From Ruegeria sp. PrR005 (GTDB lineage Bacteria > Pseudomonadota > Alphaproteobacteria > Rhodobacterales > Rhodobacteraceae), in NCBI RefSeq assembly GCF_010500245.1, contig NZ_JAAGOX010000055.1:124001-188000 (forward strand): a DNA stretch of 64,000 nucleotides. Reading direction: 5' to 3'. Made by a program: the position numbers and the translations under genes. Under the pieces are notes generated by a model. That model was given only the letters and a program-made list of their open reading frames with translations, did no database searches and was not told where the DNA came from. The number at the start of each line of letters is the position of its first letter. Position 1 is the stretch's first letter. Positions 1-7,939 of the stretch are shown here, in pieces.

Positions 1-666
1 GGCAATCTCATCGACCGTGGCCCAGCGCCCCATCGGGATCGTCTCGCGCACATAGGATTCCAGCGCCGCCCGACCGCCCATCTGCTGTTCAAACCCGGCA
101 TTGAACGGCGTGTCGACAAAGCCGGGGCACAACGCGTTGAACCGGATCGCGTGGCGGGCGTAATCCGCCGCCATCTGGCGCACCATGGCCACCGCCGCGT
201 GTTTGGTGGTTGCATAGGCGATCATGCCCCGGTCGTATTGCACACCCGAATTCGACGCCGTCACGATCACGCTGCCGCCGCCCTGCGCCTTCATATGCGG
301 CACCGCGGCGCGCGCGGCCACGAAATGCGACCGCACGTTCAGCGCCCACGAGGCATCCATATCGGCCGGTTCCACCTCTTCCAGCGTCCCCGCGACCTGC
401 AAGCCCGCATGCGAATGCAGCACATCGAGCCGCCCGAACTGCCGCACCGTATCGGCCACCGCGTTGCCCAGCGCCGCGTCACAGGTCACATCCACCGCGC
501 ACGCGCGCGCCCCGCCGCCGATCTCCTCGGCCACCGCCCCGGCCAGCGTGCCATCGCGGTCGGTCACCATCACCCGCGCGCCTTCCCGCGCCATCGCCAT
601 GGCGCTCGCCCTGCCAATCCCCGACCCCGCCCCGGTCAACAGGGCGACCTTGCCTGCAAGCCGCAT
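1..666 (-). CDS. SDR family oxidoreductase (partial, C-terminus off the left edge)
   Basis: Short-chain dehydrogenase/reductase, an NAD(P)-dependent Rossmann-fold enzyme; 222 residues are visible and the C-terminus lies beyond position 1. The N-terminus carries the cofactor-binding TGAGSGIG motif at about residues 11-18. The active-site YATTK (Y-x3-K) follows an ITASNS-like Ser segment, so the catalytic Ser-Tyr-Lys is present. The usual NNAG is HSHAG here. ATG at 666 is preceded by GAGGAG at 8 nt. The gene begins 29 bp after the permease stop on the same strand, so it is probably the last gene of the polyamine-type transporter operon and may act on the imported compound or a breakdown product. 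The substrate cannot be told from sequence. Confidence 0.88.
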   Translation of the reverse strand, partial: MRLAGKVALLTGAGSGIGRASAMAMAREGARVMVTDRDGTLAGAVAEEIGGGARACAVDVTCDAALGNAVADTVRQFGRLDVLHSHAGLQVAGTLEEVEPADMDASWALNVRSHFVAARAAVPHMKAQGGGSVIVTASNSGVQYDRGMIAYATTKHAAVAMVRQMAADYARHAIRFNALCPGFVDTPFNAGFEQQMGGRAALESYVRETIPMGRWATVDEIA

Positions 667-695
667 GTTACTGTCTCCTCAGCAGTTTCCAGGTT

Positions 696-1514
696 TCAGC
701 CCGATTTCGACACGCCGCGCCGCAGCAGCATCTGCGCGATCACCAGCAGCATCAGCGAGGCCGCCATCACCATCGTGCCAATGGCGTTGATCTCGGGCGT
801 CACCCCGCGCCGGATCGACGAAAAGATATAGATCGGCAGCGTCGTCTCGGACCCGGCGACAAAGAACGCGATGATGAAATCGTCAAAGGAAAAGGTGAAG
901 CTCAGCAGGAACCCCGCCAGGATCGCTGGCGCGATCAGCGGCAGCGTCACCTGCCGGAACGTGCCCCAGGGCGTCGCGAACAGGTCCTGCGAGGCCTCCA
1001 GCAGCGACCGGTCCATCCCCGCGATCCGCGCCCGCACGATGATGATCACCAGCGCCATGGTGAACATCGTATGCGCCGCCACCAGCGTGCCCATGCCCAT
1101 GTTCAACTGCGGCGGTGTCGCCCCCTCGGGCCAGAGCGCCGCCAGCATCGGGTTCACCCAGCCGAACACGGTAACCAGCGCGATCAGCGTGGCGATCCCG
1201 ATCACGATGCCCGGGATCATCACCGCGATATAGATCAGCGCGTCGAACAGCGTCCGCAGCCAGCCGCTCACCCCCTGCAACGCAATCGCCGCCATGGTGC
1301 CCAGGCTCGCCGCCAGACAGGCGGTCAGGAAGGCCGCGATCAGGCTGGTCTCCAGCGCGTCCATGACAAAGGGATTGCTCAGCGCCTTGCCATACCACTT
1401 GGTGGAAAATCCCATGAACTGGCTGGCATGGCGGCCCGAGTTGAAGCTGAAGACCGCGATCACCCCGATCGGGATATAGAGGAACAGGTAGACTGAGATC
1501 GCATAAAGACGCAT
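696..1514 (-). CDS. potC: ABC transporter permease, PotC-like (polyamine type)
   Basis: Inner-membrane permease of an ABC importer of the spermidine/putrescine family, 272 residues. About six hydrophobic helices are visible, beginning with one at residues 5-27. The EAA loop that contacts the ATPase is seen as EASQDLFATPWGTFRQVTLP at about residues 174-193. ATG at 1514 lies 7 bp after the stop of the other permease gene, with GAGGGCGGC directly upstream, so the two are translated together. It forms the channel with the PotB-like protein. Polyamine specificity is inferred from family resemblance and could equally be another cationic or small organic solute. Confidence 0.88.
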   Translation of the reverse strand: MRLYAISVYLFLYIPIGVIAVFSFNSGRHASQFMGFSTKWYGKALSNPFVMDALETSLIAAFLTACLAASLGTMAAIALQGVSGWLRTLFDALIYIAVMIPGIVIGIATLIALVTVFGWVNPMLAALWPEGATPPQLNMGMGTLVAAHTMFTMALVIIIVRARIAGMDRSLLEASQDLFATPWGTFRQVTLPLIAPAILAGFLLSFTFSFDDFIIAFFVAGSETTLPIYIFSSIRRGVTPEINAIGTMVMAASLMLLVIAQMLLRRGVSKSG

Positions 1515-1521
1515 GCCGCCC

Positions 1522-2373
1522 TCACATCAGCGAGATATCGTCGCGCTGGCCGCCCAGCCGCGAGATGAATTTCATATAGACCGTCACCGTCACCAGCATG
1601 ATGAACACCAGCGTCATCGCCACGGCCGAGCCAAAGGCCCAGTTGCGCGATTGCAGGAACAGATCAACCAGCGCGTTGCCGACAAAGAACACCTTGCCGC
1701 CGCCCAGGATCGCCGGGATCAGGAACTCGCCCATAAGCAGGATGAAGACCAGCATACAGCCCGTCGCCACCCCCGGCACCGACAGCGGCAGCGTCACCTG
1801 CCAGAATGTCCTGAGCGGCGTCGAGCCGAGGTCCGAGGATGCCTCCAGCAACCGCTTGTCCAGCTTGTCGAGGCTGACAAAGATCGGGAACACCATCAGC
1901 GGCAGATAGCCATAGACGATACCCACCAGCACCGCAAAGGGTGTGTTGATCAGGCGCACCTCGTCGATCCCCACCATCTCCAGCAGCGCCGGTATCCCGC
2001 GCCCGCCCAGGATGAAGATCCACGCATAGGACCGGATCAGGATCGAGGTCCAGAATGGCACGATCACCAGGATCAGAAGGGTCGTGCGCCATTTTGGAGA
2101 ACAGCGCACGGCCAGGTAATAGGCCAGCGGATAGGCGATCAGCAAGGCCGCCAGGGTGCCCAGCGGCGCCAGGATCAGCGTGTTCTTGAACGCCGTCCAT
2201 CGCGCCGGCAGATTGGCATATTGCTCCAGCGTCAGGGCCGGAACATAGCCGCCCGCCGCCCCGCGCTCTCCGAAAGAGAAGATGAACACCACAACCAGCG
2301 GCAGCACCAGCATGACCAACAGCCAGATCCCCGCCGGGGCCAGCAACACGCCGTTTCTCCTTAGCTGCCTCAT
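1522..2373 (-). CDS. potB: ABC transporter permease, PotB-like (polyamine type)
   Basis: Second inner-membrane permease of the same importer, 283 residues. A strong first transmembrane segment lies near residues 12-34, followed by a periplasmic loop and further helices. The EAA motif reads EASSDLGSTPLRTFWQVTLP at about residues 178-197, as in PotB/PotH proteins. The start ATG at 2373 has a GGAGAGG Shine-Dalgarno sequence 7 nt upstream. It sits between the binding-protein gene and the second permease gene, all on the minus strand, in the canonical order ATPase, binding protein, permease, permease. Confidence 0.88.
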   Translation of the reverse strand: MRQLRRNGVLLAPAGIWLLVMLVLPLVVVFIFSFGERGAAGGYVPALTLEQYANLPARWTAFKNTLILAPLGTLAALLIAYPLAYYLAVRCSPKWRTTLLILVIVPFWTSILIRSYAWIFILGGRGIPALLEMVGIDEVRLINTPFAVLVGIVYGYLPLMVFPIFVSLDKLDKRLLEASSDLGSTPLRTFWQVTLPLSVPGVATGCMLVFILLMGEFLIPAILGGGKVFFVGNALVDLFLQSRNWAFGSAVAMTLVFIMLVTVTVYMKFISRLGGQRDDISLM

Positions 2374-2410
2374 GTGGGGCCCTCTCCTCTTTCGGTTTGC
2401 TTTCGCGTGG

Positions 2411-3574
2411 TCAGGCCGACTTGAACCGGGCCAGCAGTTCCGCCCGGTTCGGGTCCGTCAGCGTTGCCGCCGCGCCGAACTCAAGCGCGCTCAGCAGGTC
2501 CGCCGCCGGGTACAGGATCGGATCTTCCAGCAGTTCCTTGGGCAAAAGCGCATTGGTGCGCGCATCCGCCGAAGGATAGCCATGCGCCAGCACTTCTTTC
2601 GCGTTCACTGCCGGATCCAGCAGGAAGTTGATCAGCGCATAGGCCGCGTCCATATGCGGTGCCCCCTTCGGGATTGCATAGTAATCCGACCACAGCTCGC
2701 CGCCTTCCTTGCCCAGGACATAAACGATCTCGGGCATGTCGACATTCATCTGCTTGCCGTCGCCGGTCCAGCACATGGTCATCCAGGCATCACCATTGCG
2801 CATCGGCGGCTGGTAATCCGACGAGATCGCAAACAGATGCGGCTTGGCGTCCAACAGCAGCTTCTCGGCATCCGCCAGTTCCTTCTCGTCCACCGAGTTG
2901 AAGGAATAGCCGAAATATTTCAGCGCGTTGCCGATGGTCGTCAGCTGATAGTCATGCACCATGGTGCGGCCGGAATAGGTGCCCATCGTCAGGTCCCAGA
3001 ATTCCTTCCAGGTGGTCGGTGTCGGCGCCCCATCCAGCTTGCTGGTATTGATGGCAAAACCGGTGGTGCCCCAGTTCTTGGGCACCGCGTAAAGCGTACC
3101 GTTCACGCTGCCCGCGTCCGAGAACCGCTGTTCAAACGATCCCGCATCGTAATTCGCCAGTTTCGACGTATCCAGCGGGGCGATCAGATCCTCATCCACA
3201 TAGGTCGTGATCGTATAATTGGTGGGCACGAATACGTCCCAACCCGATCCGCCCGCCTGAAGCTTGGCCAGCATCTCTTCGTTCGAGCCAAAGACATTGA
3301 CCTGCACATGCGCCCCGGTCGCCTCGGTAAAGGCGTCGAAATTGGCCTCGTCATGATAATTGGGCCAGGTGGCCAGGATCACCCGGTCGCCGATATCGCC
3401 CGCGGCCCAGGCCGGTCTCGGCCGCAGGCCGGGCACCGCCGCCCCCATGACCGCGCTGGCCACGCCAAGCCCGGTTACGCCCAGGAAATGCCGGCGCGTC
3501 ACCGAGCCTTTTTGATAGCGGCGGAGTTCCTCCATGAACCGCTTCTTCGAAATCGTTCCGTCGTCTTTGGACAT
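2411..3574 (-). CDS. Tat-exported polyamine-type ABC transporter substrate-binding protein
   Basis: Periplasmic solute-binding protein of the PotD/PotF family (SBP family 1), 387 residues, which delivers the ligand to the permeases. It has a long N-region, then a twin-arginine signal (SVTRRHFLGVTG) and a hydrophobic stretch ending near PAWA at about residue 57, so it is predicted to be exported folded through Tat and not through Sec. The mature part shows family features such as FVPTNYTI and VNFLxDP-like segments near the C-terminus (INFLLDPAVNAKEVLA). ATG at 3574 has AGAGG 5 nt upstream. The gene is 32 bp downstream of the ATPase gene in the same operon. Confidence 0.88.
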   Translation of the reverse strand: MSKDDGTISKKRFMEELRRYQKGSVTRRHFLGVTGLGVASAVMGAAVPGLRPRPAWAAGDIGDRVILATWPNYHDEANFDAFTEATGAHVQVNVFGSNEEMLAKLQAGGSGWDVFVPTNYTITTYVDEDLIAPLDTSKLANYDAGSFEQRFSDAGSVNGTLYAVPKNWGTTGFAINTSKLDGAPTPTTWKEFWDLTMGTYSGRTMVHDYQLTTIGNALKYFGYSFNSVDEKELADAEKLLLDAKPHLFAISSDYQPPMRNGDAWMTMCWTGDGKQMNVDMPEIVYVLGKEGGELWSDYYAIPKGAPHMDAAYALINFLLDPAVNAKEVLAHGYPSADARTNALLPKELLEDPILYPAADLLSALEFGAAATLTDPNRAELLARFKSA

Positions 3575-3606
3575 GACAACCTCTCTGTTGCTTGGGGTGA
3601 CTGTTT

Positions 3607-4719
3607 TTACTGTTCAAGGATCAGAAGCGCGTTTTCATCCCATGAAACAAAGGCTTCCTCTCCCACATTGAACGTCCCCGCGTTCAATTCCGACTGCCGC
3701 GGCACAAGGACCAGGATGTCCCCCAGCGTTCCGCTCCGCACCAGGTATTCCGTATGTTCGCCCAGAAAGATCCGGTTCAGGATGGTCACCGGCTCGGACA
3801 TGCCTGCGTCGGGTGCCTCCCGCGACAGGGCGATCTGCTCGGGGCGGATACTGACACAGACCTCCTGCCCAGTCTTGACCGCAAAGCCCGGCTTGCCCCG
3901 CACGTGCTGGCCCCCGGCCAGCCGTGCCGCAACATGGTCCGGACCCGCCTCGGCCACCACCGCGTCAAAGAAATTCGACGTGCCGACAAACCCCGCCACA
4001 TAGCGGGTGCGCGGGTTGTCATACAGCTCGCGCGGCGTGCCCACCTGCACGATCCGGCCCCCGTTCATGACGCAGATGCGATCCGACATCGACAGCGCCT
4101 CTTCCTGGTCATGCGTGACCAGCACAAAGGTGATCCCCAGCCGCCGCTGAAGGGTCTGCAACTCGATCTGCATCTCCTTGCGCAGCTTGCGGTCCAGCGC
4201 CGCCATCGGCTCGTCCAAAAGCAGGATCTTGGGCTCGTTCACAATGGCCCGCGCCAGCGCCACCCGCTGCTGCTGGCCGCCCGACATCTCCCAGATGCGC
4301 CGCGGACCAAAGCCCTCCAGCCGCACGATCTCCAGCACCTTCTCGACCTTCTGCTTGACCGTGGCGCGGTCGGGCTGGGGCCGGCGCTGGCGCAGACCAT
4401 AGGCGATATTGTCGAACACGCTCAGATGCGGGAACAGCGCATAGTGCTGGAACACCATGTTCACCGGCCGGTTATGCGCCTCGACATGGTTCACCACCTC
4501 GCCGTCCAGCAGCACCTCGCCCTCGGTCGGCGCCTCGAACCCCGCCAGCATCCGCAACGCCGTGGTCTTGCCGCATCCTGACGGCCCCAGAAAGGACAGA
4601 AACTCGCCCTCGGCAATGGACAGGTTCAGATCGCTGGCCGCCACGACAGGCCCGAATGTCTTGGTCAGGCCCCGGAATTCCGCGATGGTTCGCACGGCTG
4701 CGCTCATGTCGAAACTCAT
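3607..4719 (-). CDS. potA: ABC transporter ATP-binding protein, PotA-like
   Basis: ATPase subunit that powers the importer, 370 residues. Walker A is GPSGCGKT at about residues 46-53, the ABC signature is MSGGQQQRVALARA, and Walker B with the D-loop is ILLLDEPMAALD. The H-loop is in LVTHDQEEALSMSD. The C-terminal third (from about residue 260) is the TOBE/OB-type regulatory domain found in PotA/FbpC/UgpC proteins. It is the first gene of the operon on the minus strand and is divergent from a LuxR-type regulator. ATG at 4719 was chosen because it gives the usual N-terminus; an in-frame ATG at 4707 is possible. Neither has a strong Shine-Dalgarno sequence. Confidence 0.9.
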   Translation of the reverse strand: MSFDMSAAVRTIAEFRGLTKTFGPVVAASDLNLSIAEGEFLSFLGPSGCGKTTALRMLAGFEAPTEGEVLLDGEVVNHVEAHNRPVNMVFQHYALFPHLSVFDNIAYGLRQRRPQPDRATVKQKVEKVLEIVRLEGFGPRRIWEMSGGQQQRVALARAIVNEPKILLLDEPMAALDRKLRKEMQIELQTLQRRLGITFVLVTHDQEEALSMSDRICVMNGGRIVQVGTPRELYDNPRTRYVAGFVGTSNFFDAVVAEAGPDHVAARLAGGQHVRGKPGFAVKTGQEVCVSIRPEQIALSREAPDAGMSEPVTILNRIFLGEHTEYLVRSGTLGDILVLVPRQSELNAGTFNVGEEAFVSWDENALLILEQ

Positions 4720-4761
4720 ATGCTCTTGTTTTCCCCGTACTTGTCTTTTTTGCGATTCTAG

Positions 4762-4784
4762 ATATACCGCTTAGACAGGTATAT
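4762..4784. promoter_or_regulatory. Inverted repeat in the potA / luxR-type divergent intergenic region
   Basis: ATATACC-N9-GGTATAT is a perfect 7-bp inverted repeat in the 136-bp gap between the two divergent genes. A related half-site, TATATACC, occurs at about 4810-4818. Its position suggests an operator for the adjacent LuxR-type protein or another dimeric regulator. This is inference from symmetry and location only. Confidence 0.45.
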
Positions 4785-4855
4785 TTTTGCAAGAACTTCG
4801 TTTTGTTGTATATACCCCATTTTGAATATGCCGATCTGAGTAGACGGGGGATGAG

Positions 4856-5629
4856 ATGTTCGAATGGATAGGCGAAGCCGCCGAAACCGTGCGCCGGATC
4901 GGCACGCCCGGCTTTCCCGCTGCGCTGGCCGACGCCCTGCGCGCCGTGGCGCCCTTCGACTACACGGTGGTCTTCGGCTATGTCGGCTCCAACCCGCCGA
5001 TGGATCTCTACGACGACTTTCCCGCCTCCAAACGGCAGGTCTTCGTCCAGGATTACCAGGCCGGGCCCTACGTGCTCGATCCGTTCTTCCTGGCCGCCAC
5101 CAAGCCGGTCGCACCCGGCCTTTACCGGATGCGCGATGTCGCGCCTGACCGGTTCTACCAGGGCGAATACTTCCGCAGCTATTATGTCCAGACCGGTCTG
5201 GCCGAGGAAATCGGCTATTTCATCGAGATCCCCGGCACCGGCATGGTCGTGGTCTCGCTGATGCGCTCCGACCGGACCTTCTCTGCCAAGGAATACCGGC
5301 ATCTGACCGCAGTCTGGCCGATGGTCGAGGTCATGTGCCAGCGGCACTGGGCGGACTTCGCCCACAAGATCGGCGCCGAAGCCCCGCCTCAGGGCTCGGT
5401 GCGCGGCAAGGTCGACCGCGCCTTTCATGCCTTCGGCGAGGGCCTCCTGACCCCGCGCGAACGCGAGGTCGTCGAACACACGCTCAAGGGCCATTCGGCG
5501 GATGCGGTCGGCGCCATCCTGGGCATCTCGCCAGGCACCGTGCGCATCCACCGCCGCAACATCTATGCCAAGCTTCGGATCAACTCGCAGGGAGAGCTGT
5601 TCTCCAAATTCATCGCCGGCATCGTCTGA
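4856..5629 (+). CDS. LuxR family transcriptional regulator (orphan, transporter-linked)
   Basis: DNA-binding regulator of 257 residues. The C-terminus is a LuxR/GerE helix-turn-helix (LTPREREVVEHTLKGHSADA, then ILGISPGTVRIHRRNIYAKL) at about residues 196-245. The N-terminal 190 residues do not show the clear Trp-x3-Tyr/Asp-Pro set of acyl-homoserine lactone receptors, so the ligand is probably not an AHL. ATG at 4856 has a GGGGGAT Shine-Dalgarno-like run 5-6 nt upstream. It is divergent from the polyamine-type transporter operon and is the obvious candidate to control it. No autoinducer synthase is adjacent. Confidence 0.85.
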   Translation: MFEWIGEAAETVRRIGTPGFPAALADALRAVAPFDYTVVFGYVGSNPPMDLYDDFPASKRQVFVQDYQAGPYVLDPFFLAATKPVAPGLYRMRDVAPDRFYQGEYFRSYYVQTGLAEEIGYFIEIPGTGMVVVSLMRSDRTFSAKEYRHLTAVWPMVEVMCQRHWADFAHKIGAEAPPQGSVRGKVDRAFHAFGEGLLTPREREVVEHTLKGHSADAVGAILGISPGTVRIHRRNIYAKLRINSQGELFSKFIAGIV

Positions 5630-5636
5630 CGCGCCC

Positions 5637-7007
5637 TCACAGCACCCGCAGCCGCGGCCGCCGCCAGGCCGCCGCAGGCGCGATCATCAGCTCGTGCAGC
5701 GCCCAGACCAGCGCATCCACCCGGTCCGGCGATCCCGGCCCCTCGAACCCGCGCGCGGTCATCTGGCCCATCTGCTCTTCCAGATGCACCAGCCCCGCCA
5801 CATGCCGCACCCGCCCCTGTTCATAAAGCGCCGCCACCGGCTCGGCCCGCGCCACCTTGCCCCGCGCCGCATGCACCGCCTTGAACGGCACCAGCGGGTC
5901 CACCTGGCGCAGCACCTCCTCGACCAGTTGACCACCCTGGTTGACCTCGGCCACCAGCCGCTCGGCCCCGAAATCGTCCATCGCCGCAATCGCTGCCCGC
6001 GCCCAGGCGGTCGGGCCTGCGCCCTGCACGGTCCGGTCCGCCAACACCCAGGCGCGCCAGTCCTGCGGCGGCCCCTGTATCTGTGCGCCCACCACCACGA
6101 TGCCACAGGCATCCGAACCGGCCCCGCCGCTGACCGACGGGTCCAGCGCCACCACCACGCGGTCGAGCGCCGGTGCGGCGCCGCCCCGGGTCTTCTCCAG
6201 CAGCGCACCGGTCCACAACGCCCCTTCGGCATCGGCCAGCAGAACCCCGTCCAGCTCCTGCCGTCCCAGCCGGGTCCCGGCATAACGCGCCCGCACCTCC
6301 TCCAGGAAGGACTCCGCCAGATTGGCCCGGTTCGCCTCGGTCGGCGCATGGGTCTGCACCGTGCTGGGCGCCGCCATCAGGTCCTTCAGCACCTTCACAT
6401 TGCGCGGTGTCGTGGTCACGCAGACCTGCGGCCGCTCTCCCAGCCGCAGCGCGAATTGCAGCATGTCCCAGGCCTCTCCGCCCTTTTTCCACTTGGCCAG
6501 TTCATCCACCCAGGCCGCGTCGAACTGCGGCCCGCGCAGCGCCTCGGGGTCCTGCGCGGAAAACACCTGCGCCTCTGCGCCATTGGGCCAGATCAGCTTG
6601 CGCTCGCTGGCCTTCCATTGCGGCCGCCGGTCCGGCGGCGAACACTGCAATATGCCGCTGTCGCCAAACACCATCACGTCACGCACCTGGTCATAGGTCT
6701 CGCCCACCAGCGCTACCCGCCGCGCGCGCCCCTCGTCCATCGGCCGCGATCCCTCGACCTGCGACCGCACCCATTCGGCGCCTGCGCGCGTCTTGCCCGC
6801 GCCGCGCCCGCCCAGAATCACCCAGGCGCGCCAATCGCCCTCGGGCGGCAGCTGATGCTCCATCGCCCAGAACTCGAATAAAAAAGGGAGGGCGCACAGC
6901 CCTCCCTCCCCGATCTCACTCAGAAACCGCTCCCTTTCGGCAGCACTTGCGCAGGCGAGCAAGGCGGCACCCGATCTCAGATCGGGCGCGCTCGAGGTCG
7001 AGCGCAT
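5637..7007 (-). CDS. Terminase large subunit, gene transfer agent (GTA g2) type
   Basis: DNA-packaging motor protein that couples ATP hydrolysis to DNA translocation and cuts DNA for headful packaging; 456 residues from ATG 7007 (AAGG 5 nt upstream; a TTG at 7052 would be longer). Walker A is GGRGAGKTRAG, Walker B is AAWVDELAKW, and the coupling motif is VCVTTTPR. Nuclease acidic residues lie in VVALDPSVSGG and RVDALVWALHEL. It resembles the GTA-type large terminase of Rhodobacterales (LFEFWAMEHQLPPEGDW region). It overlaps the small-terminase gene by 92 bp. Downstream, on the same strand, lie a regulator and the transporter operon and not the portal or capsid genes of a GTA cluster. Residues 40-44 (PFLFE) are encoded by a T-run with a rare TTA codon that is also a hairpin tail. 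Confidence 0.85.
   Translation of the reverse strand: MRSTSSAPDLRSGAALLACASAAERERFLSEIGEGGLCALPFLFEFWAMEHQLPPEGDWRAWVILGGRGAGKTRAGAEWVRSQVEGSRPMDEGRARRVALVGETYDQVRDVMVFGDSGILQCSPPDRRPQWKASERKLIWPNGAEAQVFSAQDPEALRGPQFDAAWVDELAKWKKGGEAWDMLQFALRLGERPQVCVTTTPRNVKVLKDLMAAPSTVQTHAPTEANRANLAESFLEEVRARYAGTRLGRQELDGVLLADAEGALWTGALLEKTRGGAAPALDRVVVALDPSVSGGAGSDACGIVVVGAQIQGPPQDWRAWVLADRTVQGAGPTAWARAAIAAMDDFGAERLVAEVNQGGQLVEEVLRQVDPLVPFKAVHAARGKVARAEPVAALYEQGRVRHVAGLVHLEEQMGQMTARGFEGPGSPDRVDALVWALHELMIAPAAAWRRPRLRVL
6880..6906 (-). terminator. Intrinsic terminator between the terminase genes, inside the large-subunit frame
   Basis: Read on the minus strand, an 8-bp GC-rich stem (GGGAGGGC / GCCCTCCC, 6899-6906 with 6886-6893) with a 5-nt loop is followed at once by TTTTTT (6885-6880). 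It begins 10 bp after the small-terminase stop codon (6916) and lies within the N-terminal coding part of the large subunit. It has all sequence features of a rho-independent terminator. Confidence 0.7.
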
Positions 7008-7260
7008 ATCCGCCTTGGGCAATGCCCGCTTCCCTTCGTACCTGTTCGGCAAAACTGGCCTCCACTTTCTGACACTCGCGGATCAGGCTCGCGGCCTGAC
7101 CCACATGCTTGCCGAAACCGGCAAGATCGCCTTCCTCCCCGGTTCGGATCCGTTTTTGCAGGTCTTCCGCCGCATTGCGCAGATCGCGAATGGAGTTCTC
7201 CAGGGACTGAAGCAGTTCAGCCGTCCGGGAAATCCGCTCCTCCGGGGTAATCAAAGTCAT
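6916..7260 (-). CDS. Probable terminase small subunit, GTA g1-like
   Basis: Helical protein of 114 residues from ATG 7260, or 120 from ATG 7278 (GGAG 11 nt upstream); the frame stays open further up to an ATG at 7359. The sequence is largely charged heptad-like helix (AELLQSLENSIRDLRNAAED), with a C-terminal LDLERARSEIGCRLARLR segment that resembles GTA g1 proteins. Small terminases recognise or present DNA to the large subunit, and the direct overlap with the large-subunit gene supports this role. No DNA-binding helix-turn-helix is evident. The function is inferred from context more than from motifs. Confidence 0.6.
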   Translation of the reverse strand: MTLITPEERISRTAELLQSLENSIRDLRNAAEDLQKRIRTGEEGDLAGFGKHVGQAASLIRECQKVEASFAEQVRREAGIAQGGYALDLERARSEIGCRLARLRKCCRKGAVSE

Positions 7261-7307
7261 GTTTGCTCGTGACCTCATGCGAGAGTGATCTCCGCACGAG
7301 AAAGACG

Positions 7308-7341
7308 AAAAAACGGCCGCCGGGTCACCCCGGGGCCGTTT
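7308..7341 (-). terminator. Attenuator-like hairpin in the leader of the terminase genes
   Basis: On the minus strand AAACGGCC (7341-7334) pairs with GGCCGTTT (7318-7311), and an inner CCGGG/CCCGG extends the stem; TTTTTT follows (7313-7308, overlapping the end of the stem). It lies between a good promoter (7367-7395) and the small-terminase start, so transcripts would have to read through it. Confidence 0.6.
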
Positions 7342-7366
7342 GCCCACCTCTTCTAGCATGTCACAA

Positions 7367-7395
7367 TCTATACGCGAGACCGCGCGCAGAGTCAA
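7367..7395 (-). promoter_or_regulatory. Sigma-70-type promoter for the terminase genes
   Basis: On the minus strand TTGACT (7395-7390), a 17-bp spacer and TATAGA (7372-7367). The predicted transcription start is near 7360, next to an in-frame ATG at 7359, about 20 bp before the attenuator-like hairpin. Confidence 0.6.
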
Positions 7396-7524
7396 GCGAA
7401 ACACGCAACAGCGCAACACCTAACGCACTGTAATACCTAACAAAACCTTACCAATTGGCAGATGCGCCGCTGCGCGGCGCGTTTCTCCCTTTTCACTGTG
7501 CGCCGCCTTGGTCATATCTGTGTC

Positions 7525-7911
7525 ATGCGCACTGACCTCAGTCATTTCGAAACCATTGCCCGACGCACTGTCGACACGATGCCCGCCGCCTTTCGCGCCG
7601 CCGCGCAGCACGTTCTGCTGCGCATCGCCGACTGGCCAGACCCCGACATGCTCGCCGAACTTGGCATCGACGACCCGCTGGACCTGACCGGTCTTTATGA
7701 CGGCATTCCGATGACCGAAAAATCAATAGACGATTTTCCGGCCCCGCCCGATACCGTGTGGCTGTTCCGCGAACCGATTCTGGCCGAGTGGCGCGACCGC
7801 GCCGATATCGGCCTCGACGATCTGATCGCGCATGTGGTCGTGCACGAGTTCGCGCATCACTTCGGCTGGTCGGATGAGGACATCGCCACGATCGACGAAT
7901 GGTGGACCTGA
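7525..7911 (+). CDS. Zincin-like metallopeptidase family protein
   Basis: Small putative zinc protease of 128 residues belonging to the short HExxH family common in alphaproteobacteria and actinobacteria (minimal zincin fold, COG3824-like). The metal-binding HEFAHHFGWSD motif lies at about residues 109-119 and supplies two His ligands and the catalytic Glu, with the third ligand probably the following Asp or Glu. There is no signal peptide, so it is predicted to be cytoplasmic. ATG at 7525 starts the conserved part; no clear Shine-Dalgarno sequence precedes it. No substrate is known for this family. Confidence 0.8.
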   Translation: MRTDLSHFETIARRTVDTMPAAFRAAAQHVLLRIADWPDPDMLAELGIDDPLDLTGLYDGIPMTEKSIDDFPAPPDTVWLFREPILAEWRDRADIGLDDLIAHVVVHEFAHHFGWSDEDIATIDEWWT

Positions 7912-7939
7912 CGGGCACCGGGGTCGGTTGCACAGCGGC

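Noticed and set aside
210-1496. Plus-strand open frames of up to 428 codons across the first 1.5 kb
   Set aside because: They are antisense to the dehydrogenase and permease genes and have Arg/Pro/His-rich composition typical of shadows.
5637-7395. A prophage around the terminase genes
   Set aside because: No integrase, capsid, tail, lysis or repressor gene is adjacent; the similarity is to GTA-type terminase.
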